64,000 bases of DNA. It comes from Leucobacter triazinivorans (GTDB lineage: Bacteria; Actinomycetota; Actinomycetes; Actinomycetales; Microbacteriaceae). Positions within the stretch are counted from its first letter, which is position 1. Each line of letters opens with the position of its first letter. The notes under the pieces were generated by a model, which worked only from the letters and a program-made list of their open reading frames with translations, was not told where the DNA came from and did not search any database. The DNA is taken from the NCBI RefSeq assembly GCF_004208635.1, contig NZ_CP035806.1:372001-436000 (forward strand). The letters are read 5' to 3'. The position numbers and the translations under genes are program-made. This document shows, in pieces, positions 26,710 to 39,464 of the stretch.

Positions 26710-27378
26710 CTATCGATGCGGGAACGGAGGATTCTGCGCGGTGCGCGATCCGTCGGCGTTCCAGAGACCGGAGCATCCGCGGCGGTGGCTCGTGACCAGG
26801 TGCGCGTCCACGATACCGGTGGCGGTCATCAGCGCGAAGACGGTCGTCGGTCCCACGAACGAGAACCCGAGGCGCTTCAGCTGCTTCGCGAGCGCGTGCG
26901 ACTCTGGTGAGGCGGCGGGGACCTGCTCGTCGCGCTCGGGCGCCGGCGAACGCTCGGGCATGTACGACCACAGGAGCTCGGCCAGGCCGGGCCCGGAGCC
27001 GTCGCGCAGGCGCATCACGGCACGCGCGTTGCGCACGGTCGCGGCGATCTTCATCCGGTTGCGGACGATGCCGGGGTCGGCGAGCAGGCGCTCGATCTCG
27101 GTGTCCCCGTACTCCGCGACGCGTTCGGGGTCGAAGCCGTCGAAGCCCGCGCGGAATGCCTCGCGCTTGCGCAGGATCGTGAGCCAGGAGAGACCGGACT
27201 GGAACGCCTCCAGGCTCAGGCGTTCGAACAGCTCCTGCTCTCCGAAGACCGGCATGCCCCACTCCGTGTCGTAGTACTCGGTCAGCAGCGGGTCGCTCGT
27301 CGCCCACGCCGCGCGCGTCGGCGCGCCCGTGGGGCTCTGAGGTCTGGGGCCTCCCGGCTCGACTGGGTGCTGAGGCAT
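26710..27378 (-). CDS. tag: DNA-3-methyladenine glycosylase I family, zinc ligands altered
   Basis: This 222-residue base-excision enzyme of the Tag family has YYDTEWGMPVFGEQELFERL, GLSWLTILRKREAFR and GFSFVGPTTVFALMTATG. It removes 3-methyladenine from DNA. Three of the four zinc-snap ligands of E. coli Tag appear replaced: RAAW in place of RCGW, YYD in place of YHD, and HLVTS in place of HVVGC. The His in DAHLV is retained. The fold may close without zinc. The C-terminus adds a short proline-containing tail, and the N-terminal 20 residues are proline-rich and may not be translated if a later start is used. Confidence 0.9.
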   Translation of the reverse strand: MPQHPVEPGGPRPQSPTGAPTRAAWATSDPLLTEYYDTEWGMPVFGEQELFERLSLEAFQSGLSWLTILRKREAFRAGFDGFDPERVAEYGDTEIERLLADPGIVRNRMKIAATVRNARAVMRLRDGSGPGLAELLWSYMPERSPAPERDEQVPAASPESHALAKQLKRLGFSFVGPTTVFALMTATGIVDAHLVTSHRRGCSGLWNADGSRTAQNPPFPHR

Positions 27379-27520
27379 CTCCGATCCTTCCCGCGCTGAC
27401 GACCGCGCTTCCGGGTCCGGATGCGCGTGCCCCTCAGGTTAGTGACGCCCGGAGCGCAGCGCAGACCGGAACCGCGACTTGTGGATAACTCGCGCGCACG
27501 GTCGCCTGTGCGCAGTCGGA

Positions 27521-30133
<2,613 letters not shown>

Positions 30134-30298
30134 ACTCGACGCCTCAGACAGGCGATCGACGCTCAGGAGGTCGCTCTCCCTCGGCGAATTCCGACCTCCG
30201 GAGCTTCGACCGCCGCCTGCGGCGTGAGGGGCCCGGGTGGGGCGGGGCCGGGCCGGGCAGGCCTGGGCGGAGCCGGCTCCCAGAGGTGAGCCGAGCGG

Positions 30299-31462
30299 CT
30301 ACTCAGCGGCTGCCGGCTCGGCGGCCAGCGCGCGATCGATGGTGAATTGGCCGAGCACCCGGGTGCCGATGTAGAGCACCGCCGTCTGCCCCGGGGCGAC
30401 CCCCGACAGCGGCTCGGCTCGATCCCGATCGATGTCGACCACGACTTCGTGAGTCGCGTCGGCACGGTGCTGCTCGGTGCGGTCCTCGTCGAGGATCGGG
30501 GCGAGTCGGGCCGTCGCCGGTACGGGATCGGCGTGGGCGCGGATCTGCACCTCGCAGTCGAACGCCTCACCGGTGTCGAAGCCGGGTTCGCCCGCCCAGC
30601 TGAAGCGGCCCCCCGCGATGCGCGAGATCGCGAGGCTCTCGCGCGGCCCGACGACCACCTGGTTCGAGACCGGCCGGATCGAGAGCACGTAGCGGGGCTT
30701 GCCGTCGGGTGCCGGTCGCCCGAGCTGCAGACCGCGGCGCTGGCCCACGGTGTAGCCGTGGGCGCCGTCGTGGCGGCCCACCACTTCTCCGCTCTCGTCG
30801 AGGATCTCGCCCGGCTCCCGCTCGACGTGCCCGGAGAGCCACCCGCGCGTGTCGCCGTCCGGGATGAAGCAGATGTCGTGACTGTCGGGCTTCTGCGCGA
30901 CCTGCAGTCCGCGCTCGGCCGCCTCCGCGCGAATCAGCTCCTTCGACGGGGTGTCGCCGAGCGGGAAGTAGCAGTGAGCGAGCTGGCGTTCGGTGAGCAC
31001 GCCCAGCACGTACGACTGGTCCTTCGCCCACGCGCTCGCGCGATGCAGTTCACGGCCGCGCGCACCGTCCACGAGCGACGCGTAGTGCCCGGTGGCCACG
31101 GCGTCGAAGCCGAGCGCGACGGCCTTGTCGAGCAGCGCCGCGAACTTGATCTTCTCGTTGCAGCGCATGCACGGGTTGGGGGTGCGGCCCGCGGCATACT
31201 CGGCGATGAAGTCGTCGACCACGTCCTCCTTGAAGCGCTCGCTGAGATCCCACACGTAGAAGGGAATGCCGAGCAGGTTGGCGGCGCGTCGGGCGTCCAT
31301 CGCGTCCTCGATCGTGCAGCAGCCGCGGGATCCGGTGCGCAGCGTGCCCGGCATGCGGCTCAGCGCGAGGTGCACGCCGACCACGTCGTGTCCGGCCTCG
31401 ACGGCGCGCGCGGCCGCGACCGCGGAGTCGACACCGCCGCTCATCGCCGCCAGAACCTTCAT
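30299..31462 (-). CDS. mnmA: tRNA-specific 2-thiouridylase MnmA
   Basis: This 387-residue enzyme thiolates U34 of tRNA Lys, Glu and Gln. The PP-loop is [13 protein letters not shown], near residue 5. The two catalytic cysteines lie in TPNPCMRCN (about residue 100) and in [10 protein letters not shown] (about 200). [10 protein letters not shown] occurs in the C-terminal part. It is 20 nt downstream of the cysteine desulfurase gene, the likely sulfur donor. The last residues form an Ala/Glu-rich tail. Confidence 0.96.
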   Translation of the reverse strand: MKVLAAMSGGVDSAVAAARAVEAGHDVVGVHLALSRMPGTLRTGSRGCCTIEDAMDARRAANLLGIPFYVWDLSERFKEDVVDDFIAEYAAGRTPNPCMRCNEKIKFAALLDKAVALGFDAVATGHYASLVDGARGRELHRASAWAKDQSYVLGVLTERQLAHCYFPLGDTPSKELIRAEAAERGLQVAQKPDSHDICFIPDGDTRGWLSGHVEREPGEILDESGEVVGRHDGAHGYTVGQRRGLQLGRPAPDGKPRYVLSIRPVSNQVVVGPRESLAISRIAGGRFSWAGEPGFDTGEAFDCEVQIRAHADPVPATARLAPILDEDRTEQHRADATHEVVVDIDRDRAEPLSGVAPGQTAVLYIGTRVLGQFTIDRALAAEPAAAE

Positions 31463-31482
31463 CCGGACCAGTGTACGCGCCG

Positions 31483-32772
31483 TCACGAGAGCCCCGCCGC
31501 GTGGGCCCGTTCTAGCGCCTGCGGGAGCGCGTCGAGCAGCGCGTCGACCTCGCTCTCCCGCGTTTCCGGCCCGAGGGTGAAGCGGAGCGCCCCGGCGGCC
31601 TCGCGGTCCGGCACCCCCATGGCCTGCAGCACGTGCGAGAGCTCGGCCACGCCCGCCCGGCACGCGGAGCCCACCGACGCCGAGACCCCGGCGGCGTCGA
31701 GCAGGAAGACGAGCGAGTCGCCCTGGCACCCGGGGAACGTGAAGTGCGCATTGCCGGGCAGCCGCGCGCCGGGGGCCATCGGATCGGCCCCGCGGAGCAC
31801 GGCCGTCGGATCGATGGTGCGCACACCGACGATCAGGCGGTCTCGCATCGCCGCGACCCGAGCGATCTGCTCCGGGCGCGGATCGGCACCCGCGAGCGCC
31901 GCATCCAGCGCCGCGGCGAAGGCAGCCGCGCCCGCGACGTCCTGCGTGCCCGAGCGAGCGCGCTGCTGGCTCCCGCCGTGCAGGAGCGCATCGGCGGGAG
32001 TGCTGCGTCCGAGTGCGAGCGCTCCCACACCGACCGGTCCGCCGATCTTGTGCGCCGAGACCGAGATCGCCGCCGCGCCCGACTCCACGAGACTCACCGG
32101 GACCTGCCCCAGAGCCGAAACTGCGTCCACGTGGACGGGGACGCCGGCCGCGTTCGCGATCCCGCAGAGCTCGGCCACCGGCTGCACCGTGCCGACCTCG
32201 TTGTTCGCCCACAGCACGGAGACGAGGGCGATCCGCTCGGCTCCGACCTCCGCGACCGCGGCGGCGAGCGTCGCCGGGGCCAGACGCCCGTCGCCGTCGA
32301 GCGGCAACCAGCGCAGCTCGAACCCCTGGTCGTCGCGCAACCACTCGGCCGCCTCGAGCGTCGCGTGGTGCTCGCCCTCGGCGACGAGGATCACGTTTCG
32401 CGCTCCCGGCCCACCGGCTCCCCCGTCCGCGGTGCGTCGTCTGGCCCAGCAGATGCCCTTGATCGCGAGGTTGATGGACTCCGTGCCGCCGCCGGTCAGA
32501 ATCAGCTCGGCGCGATCGCAGCCCAGCGCCGACGCGATGCGCTCGCGCGAGCGCTCGAGCAGCTCGCCGGCGCGCTGCCCGTGGCCGTGCGTCGAGGCGG
32601 GGTTGCCGACGACTCGGAGCGCGCCGGTGTAGGCCTCGAGCACCGCGGCCGGCATCGGCGAGGTCGCCGCGTGATCGAGATAGGCGCGATCGGCGACTGC
32701 CGGAGAACCGGCGGTCCGCGCACGCGCGGGATCCGAAGACGCAGGACCCGCCGTCTCTGCCGGCCCGATCAT
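31483..32772 (-). CDS. Cysteine desulfurase (NifS/IscS family)
   Basis: This 429-residue PLP enzyme has YLDHAATSP near residue 31, GGTESINLA, the PLP lysine in [12 protein letters not shown] and the catalytic Cys loop [10 protein letters not shown]. It strips sulfur from cysteine and should feed MnmA, its immediate downstream neighbour. The first 28 residues are low-complexity and may be an extension or a mis-chosen start. It is 8 nt downstream of the thioredoxin/TPR gene. Confidence 0.94.
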   Translation of the reverse strand: MIGPAETAGPASSDPARARTAGSPAVADRAYLDHAATSPMPAAVLEAYTGALRVVGNPASTHGHGQRAGELLERSRERIASALGCDRAELILTGGGTESINLAIKGICWARRRTADGGAGGPGARNVILVAEGEHHATLEAAEWLRDDQGFELRWLPLDGDGRLAPATLAAAVAEVGAERIALVSVLWANNEVGTVQPVAELCGIANAAGVPVHVDAVSALGQVPVSLVESGAAAISVSAHKIGGPVGVGALALGRSTPADALLHGGSQQRARSGTQDVAGAAAFAAALDAALAGADPRPEQIARVAAMRDRLIVGVRTIDPTAVLRGADPMAPGARLPGNAHFTFPGCQGDSLVFLLDAAGVSASVGSACRAGVAELSHVLQAMGVPDREAAGALRFTLGPETRESEVDALLDALPQALERAHAAGLS

Positions 32773-32780
32773 CGCGTCGC

Positions 32781-33779
32781 TCAGTACAGCAGGTTGGCGA
32801 GGCGACCGCGCGCTGCGATCACCCGCGGGTCGGCTGCTCCGACGACCTCGAACAGTTCGAGCAGACGCTCGCGCACGGCGGTGCGCTGCTCGGCGTCCGT
32901 CGCTGCGAAGAGTTCGAGCAGGCGCAGGAACGCGTCCTCGACGTGCCCACCGGCGACGTCCAGGTCGGCCACGCCGAGCTGCGCCTCGATATCACCGGGA
33001 TCGGCCGCGGCAGCGCTGCGGATGGCGTCGGCCGTGCGGCCCTCCAAGCGGTGGAGGAGTTTCACCTGCACCAGGGCCGCGCGCGCCTCGGCATCGGCAG
33101 GGGCCTTCGCGAGCACGGACTCCCACTCAGCGACCGCGGCTGCGTAGTCGCCGCGCTCGGCGGCCTCGACGGCCGCCAGGTGCGCCGGAGGAATCGCGGG
33201 CTCGGCCGGAGCATCGCCCTCGTCGTCCCCCGCGTCGACGCTCGGCGCCTCGACGCGGCCCACGACGCCCTGCTGCTCAGCGAGCTGCACGAGCTGGCCG
33301 AAGACCTCGCGCACCTGCGCCTCGGGCACGGCGCCCTGGAACAGCGGCACGGGACGACCACCGACGAGGGCGACCACCGTCGGGATCGACTGCGCCTGGA
33401 ACGCCTGCGCGAGTCCCGGGTTCGCGTCCACATCGACCTTCGCCAGCAGCACCCGACCCGAGAACTCGCGCGTCACGCGCTCGATCACGGGGCTCAGTGT
33501 CTTGCACGGCTCGCACCACTCGGCCCAGAGATCGAAGACCACGGGGACCACCGCCGACAGCTGCGCGATCTGCTCGAACGTCGCATCGGTGACGTCGAGC
33601 ACGAGATCGGGCACGTCGACGATCTGTCCGGCGCCGGACCGATCATCGGCACCGCCTGCGGGGGCGCTCGGACGAGTGCCGTCAGGAGCCCCGGATGCGG
33701 CGGACCCCCGCGCCGCCAGATGGCTCAGATCGATTCCACCGCCGGGGATCCGCTCGGGCATCTGCTGACTCATGCTCAA
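32781..33779 (-). CDS. CnoX-like thioredoxin/TPR protein
   Basis: This 332-residue protein has a thioredoxin domain (about 58-165) with active site WCEPCK (C89, C92) and the cis-proline in SIPTVV. TPR-like helices fill residues 200-332. The layout matches YbbN/CnoX co-chaperones that hold oxidised or unfolded proteins and pass them to chaperones. The N-terminal 50 residues are disordered and Gly/Ala-rich. It is coupled to the upstream membrane-protein gene by a 4-nt overlap. Confidence 0.9.
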   Translation of the reverse strand: MSMSQQMPERIPGGGIDLSHLAARGSAASGAPDGTRPSAPAGGADDRSGAGQIVDVPDLVLDVTDATFEQIAQLSAVVPVVFDLWAEWCEPCKTLSPVIERVTREFSGRVLLAKVDVDANPGLAQAFQAQSIPTVVALVGGRPVPLFQGAVPEAQVREVFGQLVQLAEQQGVVGRVEAPSVDAGDDEGDAPAEPAIPPAHLAAVEAAERGDYAAAVAEWESVLAKAPADAEARAALVQVKLLHRLEGRTADAIRSAAAADPGDIEAQLGVADLDVAGGHVEDAFLRLLELFAATDAEQRTAVRERLLELFEVVGAADPRVIAARGRLANLLY

Positions 33780-35680
33780 TTCCTCACTCCCACCAGCTCG
33801 CTCGTCACTCCGAGCAGCTGGATCTTCGATCCGTCTGTCTTGCTGGGCACGAAGAACAGCAGTTGGTGGGCGACCTCCTGCACCAGCCGATCCTGTTCCC
33901 CCTCGAGGCCGGAGAGTGCCGTCACCGCGTCCTGGGCCTGCGGCTTGTAACGCCCGCCCTCGACGATCTGCTCTTCGATGACCGTGGTCGCCACCAGCGC
34001 GCCCCCGACCCCGGTCGAGAGCGCCACCGGCGCTTCGTCGCCCTGGCGCGCCGCGACCGAGAACTCGAGGTCCTGATCCTCGTCGTCGGACTGCTGCTGC
34101 GACGCATCGGCGCGCGCCTTGCCGTAGTTCTCCAGCAGCGACTCGCCCTCGAGGTCGAATGCCTCGGCCTCGGGCGCATCTGCCCCGTTCTGCAGCACCG
34201 CCGCGAATGCCGTCCCCACCTCTCCCGGCGGCAGGACGAGCGTCTCGAGCTCGTTGCTGAGGAGCGCGGTGCCCTCTTCCGCGGGTGCGGCCGGCGGCAT
34301 CGAGATCCCGCCGCGCAGGGCGATGACGCGCGACACCATGTAGTTCTGCTGCGGCGTCTCCTGCGTCAGGATCAGCGCGAGCGACGGCGAGGCCGCCGCG
34401 GGCTCCTCCTCCCCGGTGTCCTCCCCCTCGGTGGGCTCCGGGTCCCCCGCCGCGTCGACCATGCCCGGCTCCGACGCGATCGTGACGAACAGGGTGCGCG
34501 GCCAGGACTCCGTGCTCTGGACGAGCTCGTAGTCGAGCTCCTCCTCGGTGAGTCGAGGCGGCACCACGCCGTAGTCGGGCATCGCGGCGCGAATGGTGTA
34601 GTTGGCAGCGCGTTGATCGAGCGCATCGCCGGTGAAGCGCTCGGAGAGCATCGCGGAGTCGAGCGCGTCGTCCGATGCGTTCGCGACAGCTGCCACCCGC
34701 TCGACGATCCGGTGCAGCTGCTCATCCTTCACCGGGACCGGAGCGACCGAGGTCTGGGGGGCCGGCGCCTCCTCTTCGACGGGTTCGGCGCCGAACTGGG
34801 GCCAGTAGCTCGCGGAGCACCCGCTCAGGCCGAGAGTCACCGCCAGACCGAGAGCGGGGAGCGCGAACGCGCGTCCGCGACGGTGCGCCGGCCGGGCCGC
34901 GCGCATCGGGACCGCGTCGCCCGCGCGCTCTGCGGCCGCGTCGTCGGCGCCGCGCCGCGCGCGGCGCGCCCCCAGCGTGTTGCGGATGCCCTGCAGCGGG
35001 CCGCGGCGCCCGCGACGGGGCCCGAGACCGCGGCGATCGTGATCGATCGCGAGGAGGTAGAGCACCCCTCCCACGAGAGCGAGCAGGCCTCCCGCGGCGA
35101 GCAGCGGGCCGGCCCACGGGGTATCCGGGTTCTGCACCCAGATCAGCGAGACGTCTTTGGGCACCGGGTTCCCCCCGTCCGAGGCGATGAGCACCGACTG
35201 ATCGGCCGATAGCGCCACGGGCACGCGCAGGGTTCCCGTGTCGGTTCCGCTGCCCGCGTCGTCGATCGCGCGCTCCTCGAGCCATAGATCGCTGCCGCGC
35301 GGGTCGAGCGGCTCGGGCGCCTCCGCTTCGCCGCCGTCCGCTGGCGCGTCGACCACTGCGGGCGCGACGAGGGCGCTCAGCAGCCGATGGTTCGCGGTGT
35401 CGACCGTGAGATCGGCGTGCTGGAACGGCTCGACCCATCCGCGCACATCGCGTGTGGCGCCGGTCGCGACGAATGCGCGCTCGCCCTTCACCACCACGTT
35501 CGCCTGACCGGGCACCTTGCCGAACTCAGCGCCGTCGACGACCGCGTACCCCGCCTCCGACTTCGTATCCACCGGAAAGCTGATCTCGGACGGGCCTGCG
35601 AGGAAAGTGCGTTGGCCGATGCCGAGCAGCAGCAGGACTCCGGAGAGCACCAGCGCCGCAATCGCGAGCACGTATCGCAC
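33776..35680 (-). CDS. Three-span membrane protein with internal lipobox, DUF8094-like
   Basis: This 634-residue envelope protein of unknown function has an N-terminal span at residues 3-22 and an external beta-rich region. A second span lies at 189-212, then a very basic cytoplasmic stretch, and a third hydrophobic segment at 271-287 ends in LGLSGC (Cys288). Residues 259-288, starting with Met259 and a basic run, look exactly like a lipoprotein signal peptide. The C-terminal 345 residues are external and rich in Glu, Ala and Pro. Either two genes fused or there is an internal start. AAGGAG precedes the ATG at 35680. The DUF name is by recollection. Confidence 0.8.
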   Translation of the reverse strand: MRYVLAIAALVLSGVLLLLGIGQRTFLAGPSEISFPVDTKSEAGYAVVDGAEFGKVPGQANVVVKGERAFVATGATRDVRGWVEPFQHADLTVDTANHRLLSALVAPAVVDAPADGGEAEAPEPLDPRGSDLWLEERAIDDAGSGTDTGTLRVPVALSADQSVLIASDGGNPVPKDVSLIWVQNPDTPWAGPLLAAGGLLALVGGVLYLLAIDHDRRGLGPRRGRRGPLQGIRNTLGARRARRGADDAAAERAGDAVPMRAARPAHRRGRAFALPALGLAVTLGLSGCSASYWPQFGAEPVEEEAPAPQTSVAPVPVKDEQLHRIVERVAAVANASDDALDSAMLSERFTGDALDQRAANYTIRAAMPDYGVVPPRLTEEELDYELVQSTESWPRTLFVTIASEPGMVDAAGDPEPTEGEDTGEEEPAAASPSLALILTQETPQQNYMVSRVIALRGGISMPPAAPAEEGTALLSNELETLVLPPGEVGTAFAAVLQNGADAPEAEAFDLEGESLLENYGKARADASQQQSDDEDQDLEFSVAARQGDEAPVALSTGVGGALVATTVIEEQIVEGGRYKPQAQDAVTALSGLEGEQDRLVQEVAHQLLFFVPSKTDGSKIQLLGVTSELVGVRN

Positions 35681-35864
35681 AGAGGCTCCTTCGATGTCGG
35701 GAAATGGGTCGGGGCAGCTTCAACGCTACCGGAGCTTTCCGGATGCGACATGAAGAGCGCCCCGATTCGGGGCTTCCGAGCCGTCGGCGGCAGGCCCCGA
35801 AGCGGTCGGAGCATTCCCGGTCCGGGTGCGGGGAAGTACGCTATCGTGGTGCTCACCTTTCTTC

Positions 35865-35892
35865 GGGCGCGCGCGACGAGCACCGCGCGCCC
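35865..35892 (+). promoter_or_regulatory. 5' leader hairpin of the DivIVA-type coiled-coil gene
   Basis: GGGCGCGCG (35865-35873) pairs with CGCGCGCCC (35884-35892) around a 10-nt loop. It lies between a -10-like TACGCT near 35837 and the ribosome binding site GGAGG (35915-35919). It could mask or stabilise the leader. The 243-nt gap 35681-35923 is a divergent promoter region. Nothing else clear is visible in it. Confidence 0.4.
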
Positions 35893-35923
35893 GTGGTGAC
35901 CTCGTCCAGATTCCGGAGGCACA

Positions 35924-38881
35924 GTGTCCGAATCCCCTCAGCCGTTCTCACCTGCCTTCCGCGGCTACAACCGCGACGAGGTCGACGAGCGGGTCGCCGC
36001 TCTCACCGGGCACATCTCGACGCTCCAGTCCCATCTGCAATCCTTGCAGACGGCGCACCAGCAGGCCAGCCAGCAGGGCGAGGAGCAGCGTCGACTCATC
36101 GGCGAGCTGCAGGAGCAGGTGGCCGAATTGGGCGCAAGCGGGTACTCGGGACTCGGGCTGCGCGTCGAGAAGAGCCTGCAGATCGCCGAGGATCACGCGC
36201 AGCGACTCATGGCCCAGGCCGACCTCGATGCCGAGAAGCTGCGGCGCTCGTCGGAGGACGAGGCGAAGCGCGTGCTCACCCAGGCGCAGCTCCGCGCCGA
36301 CGAGATGCTCACTGCGGCGGCCGAACAGGCTGAGGTGATGGTCACGGGGGCGCGCAATGATCTCGCCGAGCAGACCGCCGCCGCGAACGCCGAGCGCGAG
36401 CGACTCGTCGACGAGGCCCGACGTACGGCCAACCTCGAGCGCAGCTCCGCAGAGCGCGAGTCGATCGCCGAGCGCGAGACCGCGCACCGCGATGCGCAGG
36501 CCGAACTCGCCGAGGCGCGGGCCGAGGCGGAGCGCGTCCTCGCAGACGCGCGAGCCCAGGCGGGCGAGTTGCGGGCCGAGACCGAGATGCACGCGGAGAC
36601 CTTCGCCCGGCAACGGGCCGAGACGGAGCGGGAGGCGGAGCTCGAGCGCGTGCGCCTGGTGCGCGAGGGCGAGCGCGCCCGGGCCGAGTTCGAGGCGAAG
36701 CGACAGCGGGAGGAGGCCGAGCTCGAAGAACGCTACACGGAGCGCACTCGCGAACTGGAAGCCGAGATCGATGCGCTTCGCCGAGAGCTCACGACCGAGA
36801 TGGACACGCTGCGGGGCAGGATCACCCAGGAGCGCGAGGTGCACGACGCGGCGATCGCGAGTGAGCGCGAGCAGCACGATCGACGGCTGGCCGTCGAGCA
36901 GCGCACGCACGCCGATCGAATCGCGCAGGAGCGGGAGGAGCACGACGCGACGATCGCCCGCGCGCTCGCCGCGCAGCAGGCCGAGCTCAGCACGCTCGCC
37001 GAACAAGCGGCCCGCGAACGGGATCGAGCCGATGCACAGGCCGAGCAGGAGCGCAGCGCGCTGAGCGAGCGCGAGACCGCCGAGTTGCGCCGGGCCCGTG
37101 AGCGCCAGGAGCAGCAGATGCGCGCGGAGCGCGACGCGCACGACACGCGTCTCGCCGACGAGCAGGCGCAGCACGACTACGCGATCTCCGAAGAGCGGCG
37201 CGTGCACGACGAAACCCTCCGTGCCGAGATCGTCTCGCACGAGGCGCGCCTGCGCGACGAACAGGAAGCGCAGGGGAACCGCCTCTCGGCCGAGCTCGAG
37301 GCCCATGTGGCGCGGCTGGCCCGGGAGCGCGAAGCTCACGAGCGCGGTGTCGCCGAAGAACGCATGAGCCACGAGGCGGCGCTCCACGCCGAGCGCGAAG
37401 AGCACGATTCGGAGCTGTCCTCCGAGCGCGAGCAGCACGACGCGGCACTCGCCACCGAGCGCGCGCAGCACGACGCGGCACTCGCAGGCGAGCGCGAGAC
37501 GCACGAGCAGCGCCTCGCCGCCGAACGCGAGCAGCACGACGCGGCACTCGCCACCGAGCGCGCGCAGCACGACGCGGCACTCGCAGGCGAGCGCGAGACG
37601 CACGAGCAGCGCCTCGCCGCCGAACAGCAGGAGCACGCCGAACGCATCTCGCAGGAACGTGCTGCGCACGAGACTCGGATCGCGGGCGAACTCGAGGAGC
37701 ACCGAGCCCGCATCGAACGGGAACGAACCGGCCACGAGGATCGGATCGGCGCCGAGCTCGTCTCGCATCAGGACCGACTGATCGAGGAATGGGACGACCA
37801 CAGGGCCCGGCTCGACGCCGAACGACTCGCCCAGGAGGAAGAGCTCGCGGCGGCGCAACAGGATCACGAGGAGCGGATCGCGCGCGCGCTCGCCGAGCAC
37901 CAGGGGCGCATCTCCGACGAGACCACGATGCACGATGAGCGGATCGCCGCGCAGCTGCTCGAGCATCAGCAGCGCATGGACGACGAGCGAGCGGCCGAGG
38001 AGCAGCGCTTGCGCATCCAGCGCGAAGAGGCCGCGGAGTCTCTGGGCCTCGAGCGCGAAGAACTCGAACTGCGGATCGAACGCGAACGTGCCGGGTTGGA
38101 AGCCGACATCGCCCGAGAGCGGGAGGAGCACGAGCGCACCATCGCCGCCGCGCTCGCCCAGCACGAGGACGACCTGCGCCGGGAACGCGAGACGCAGGCA
38201 GCCGCGATCGCTCGCGAGATCGCCGCCCAGCGCGCGTCCGCAACCGAGGAGACCGACCTGCTCCGTGCCGACACAGTGGCCGAACTGGCCGAGTACCGGG
38301 CCGCAGAAGAGGCCGAACTCGCACAGCTGCGTGCCGACGCCGAGGATGCGGCTCGCGAGGCGTATCAGCGGATCGAGGCCGACACGAACGCATTCGCCAC
38401 CTCTTCCGCGCAGCAGCGCGAGGCGCTCGAGCAAGAGCTCGCCGCTCGTCAGCGCGAAGCCGCCGAGGCCGGGATCCGAGAGGTCGAGGCGACGCGCGCG
38501 GAGCTCGAGGAGCTGCGTGCGCAGCTCGAGCTCGCGCGCACGGAATACGATCGGATCACATCCGAAGCGGTGCAGGACGCCCGCAGCACGCGGGCCGCAG
38601 CCGAACAGCAGGCCGCGGAGACCGTCCTCGAGGCCGAACGGCGCGCCCAGGCCACCTTCGCCGCGGCCGAGGAGCGAGCGACGAAGGTGCTCGCCGCCGC
38701 GGAGGACCGCATGACGCAGCTGAAGGTGGAGCGGGGTGCCGTCGCGCGCTACTTCGAGAGCCTGGGCGAGGTCATCACCAATGCGCAGAAGATGAGCACC
38801 GTTGCCGGCCGTCTCGTCGATCAGCCGGTGGCAGAGGCGCTGGACGCCGAATCAGAGCGGGCCGAAGAGGCGCAACGGTGA
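35924..38881 (+). CDS. Giant DivIVA-domain coiled-coil protein
   Basis: This 985-residue protein opens with a DivIVA-type pole-targeting motif (FSPAFRGYNRDEVDERV, residues 8-24). Nearly uninterrupted coiled coil follows to about residue 950. The middle (about 300-650) is built of 11-residue units such as EREQHDAALAT and ERETHEQRLAA, a hendecad periodicity. Proteins of this build, for example Scy and FilP in Streptomyces, act as cytoskeletal scaffolds at cell poles. I infer a polarity or division scaffold here, without orthology. A good GGAGG precedes the GTG start. It overlaps rnhA by 4 nt and includes a perfect 99-bp duplication. Confidence 0.85.
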   Translation: MSESPQPFSPAFRGYNRDEVDERVAALTGHISTLQSHLQSLQTAHQQASQQGEEQRRLIGELQEQVAELGASGYSGLGLRVEKSLQIAEDHAQRLMAQADLDAEKLRRSSEDEAKRVLTQAQLRADEMLTAAAEQAEVMVTGARNDLAEQTAAANAERERLVDEARRTANLERSSAERESIAERETAHRDAQAELAEARAEAERVLADARAQAGELRAETEMHAETFARQRAETEREAELERVRLVREGERARAEFEAKRQREEAELEERYTERTRELEAEIDALRRELTTEMDTLRGRITQEREVHDAAIASEREQHDRRLAVEQRTHADRIAQEREEHDATIARALAAQQAELSTLAEQAARERDRADAQAEQERSALSERETAELRRARERQEQQMRAERDAHDTRLADEQAQHDYAISEERRVHDETLRAEIVSHEARLRDEQEAQGNRLSAELEAHVARLAREREAHERGVAEERMSHEAALHAEREEHDSELSSEREQHDAALATERAQHDAALAGERETHEQRLAAEREQHDAALATERAQHDAALAGERETHEQRLAAEQQEHAERISQERAAHETRIAGELEEHRARIERERTGHEDRIGAELVSHQDRLIEEWDDHRARLDAERLAQEEELAAAQQDHEERIARALAEHQGRISDETTMHDERIAAQLLEHQQRMDDERAAEEQRLRIQREEAAESLGLEREELELRIERERAGLEADIAREREEHERTIAAALAQHEDDLRRERETQAAAIAREIAAQRASATEETDLLRADTVAELAEYRAAEEAELAQLRADAEDAAREAYQRIEADTNAFATSSAQQREALEQELAARQREAAEAGIREVEATRAELEELRAQLELARTEYDRITSEAVQDARSTRAAAEQQAAETVLEAERRAQATFAAAEERATKVLAAAEDRMTQLKVERGAVARYFESLGEVITNAQKMSTVAGRLVDQPVAEALDAESERAEEAQR
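37427..37624 (+). repeat. Perfect 99-bp in-frame tandem duplication in the coiled-coil gene
   Basis: Bases 37427-37525 and 37526-37624 are identical. Each encodes 33 residues, which is three 11-residue hendecads, so the coil phase is kept. Complete identity at synonymous positions points to a very recent duplication. It is a likely site of slippage length variation between strains. Confidence 0.9.
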
Positions 38882-39408
38882 CGCTCACGGCGGCTGCGGA
38901 CGGCTCGGCTCTCGGCAACCCCGGCCCCGCGGGGTGGGCCTGGGTGGTCGACGATCAGCAGTGGCGCGCAGGTGGATGGCCGCGTGCCACCAACAATCAG
39001 GGTGAGTTGATGGCGGTGCTCGATCTGCTCCACGCGACCGCCGCGCGTGCCGACGAGCCGCTGCACGTGCTCTGCGACAGCCAGTACGTGATCAATTCGG
39101 TGACGAAGTGGATGCCGGGATGGAAGCGGCGGGGCTGGCGCAAGGCCGATGGCAAGCCCGTGCTCAATCGGGAGCTGCTCGAGCAGCTCGACGCGGCACT
39201 CGCCGGACGGGACGTGAAGTTCGAGTGGGTGAAGGGTCACGCCGGCCACCCGCTCAACGAGGCGGCTGATCTGCGCGCCCGATCCGCGGCTACGGCTTTC
39301 CAGGCCGGTCGCTCCCCCGATCACGGTCCCGGTCTCGCCGATGTCGCCTCCGCACCATCCGTCGAGGTCTCGCTCGAGCAACCCGCCGCCCCTCCGACGC
39401 TGTTCTAA
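38878..39408 (+). CDS. rnhA: Ribonuclease HI
   Basis: This 176-residue enzyme cuts RNA in RNA-DNA hybrids. All four catalytic acids are visible: D8 (AAADGSALGNPGP), E43 (NNQGELMAVL), D67 (LCDSQYVIN) and D131 (NEAADLRA). H124 is in the expected loop. A basic protrusion-like helix (PGWKRRGWRKADGKP) is present. A tail of about 35 residues follows the catalytic domain. The GTG overlaps the end of the coiled-coil gene by 4 nt, so translation is coupled. Confidence 0.94.
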   Translation: MTLTAAADGSALGNPGPAGWAWVVDDQQWRAGGWPRATNNQGELMAVLDLLHATAARADEPLHVLCDSQYVINSVTKWMPGWKRRGWRKADGKPVLNRELLEQLDAALAGRDVKFEWVKGHAGHPLNEAADLRARSAATAFQAGRSPDHGPGLADVASAPSVEVSLEQPAAPPTLF

Positions 39409-39464
39409 CCCTCGAACGCCCAGTCGACGCACTCCCGGTCAGCGTCACGAGCCTCGAGACGAGA

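Noticed and set aside
37427..37624. Possible CRISPR-like repeats
   Set aside because: The repeats are adjacent, in frame and coding for coiled coil, with no spacers.
35948..38434. An 828-codon minus-strand frame opposite the coiled-coil gene
   Set aside because: It mirrors the repeated coil codons on the opposite strand. There is no ribosome binding site or recognisable domain.
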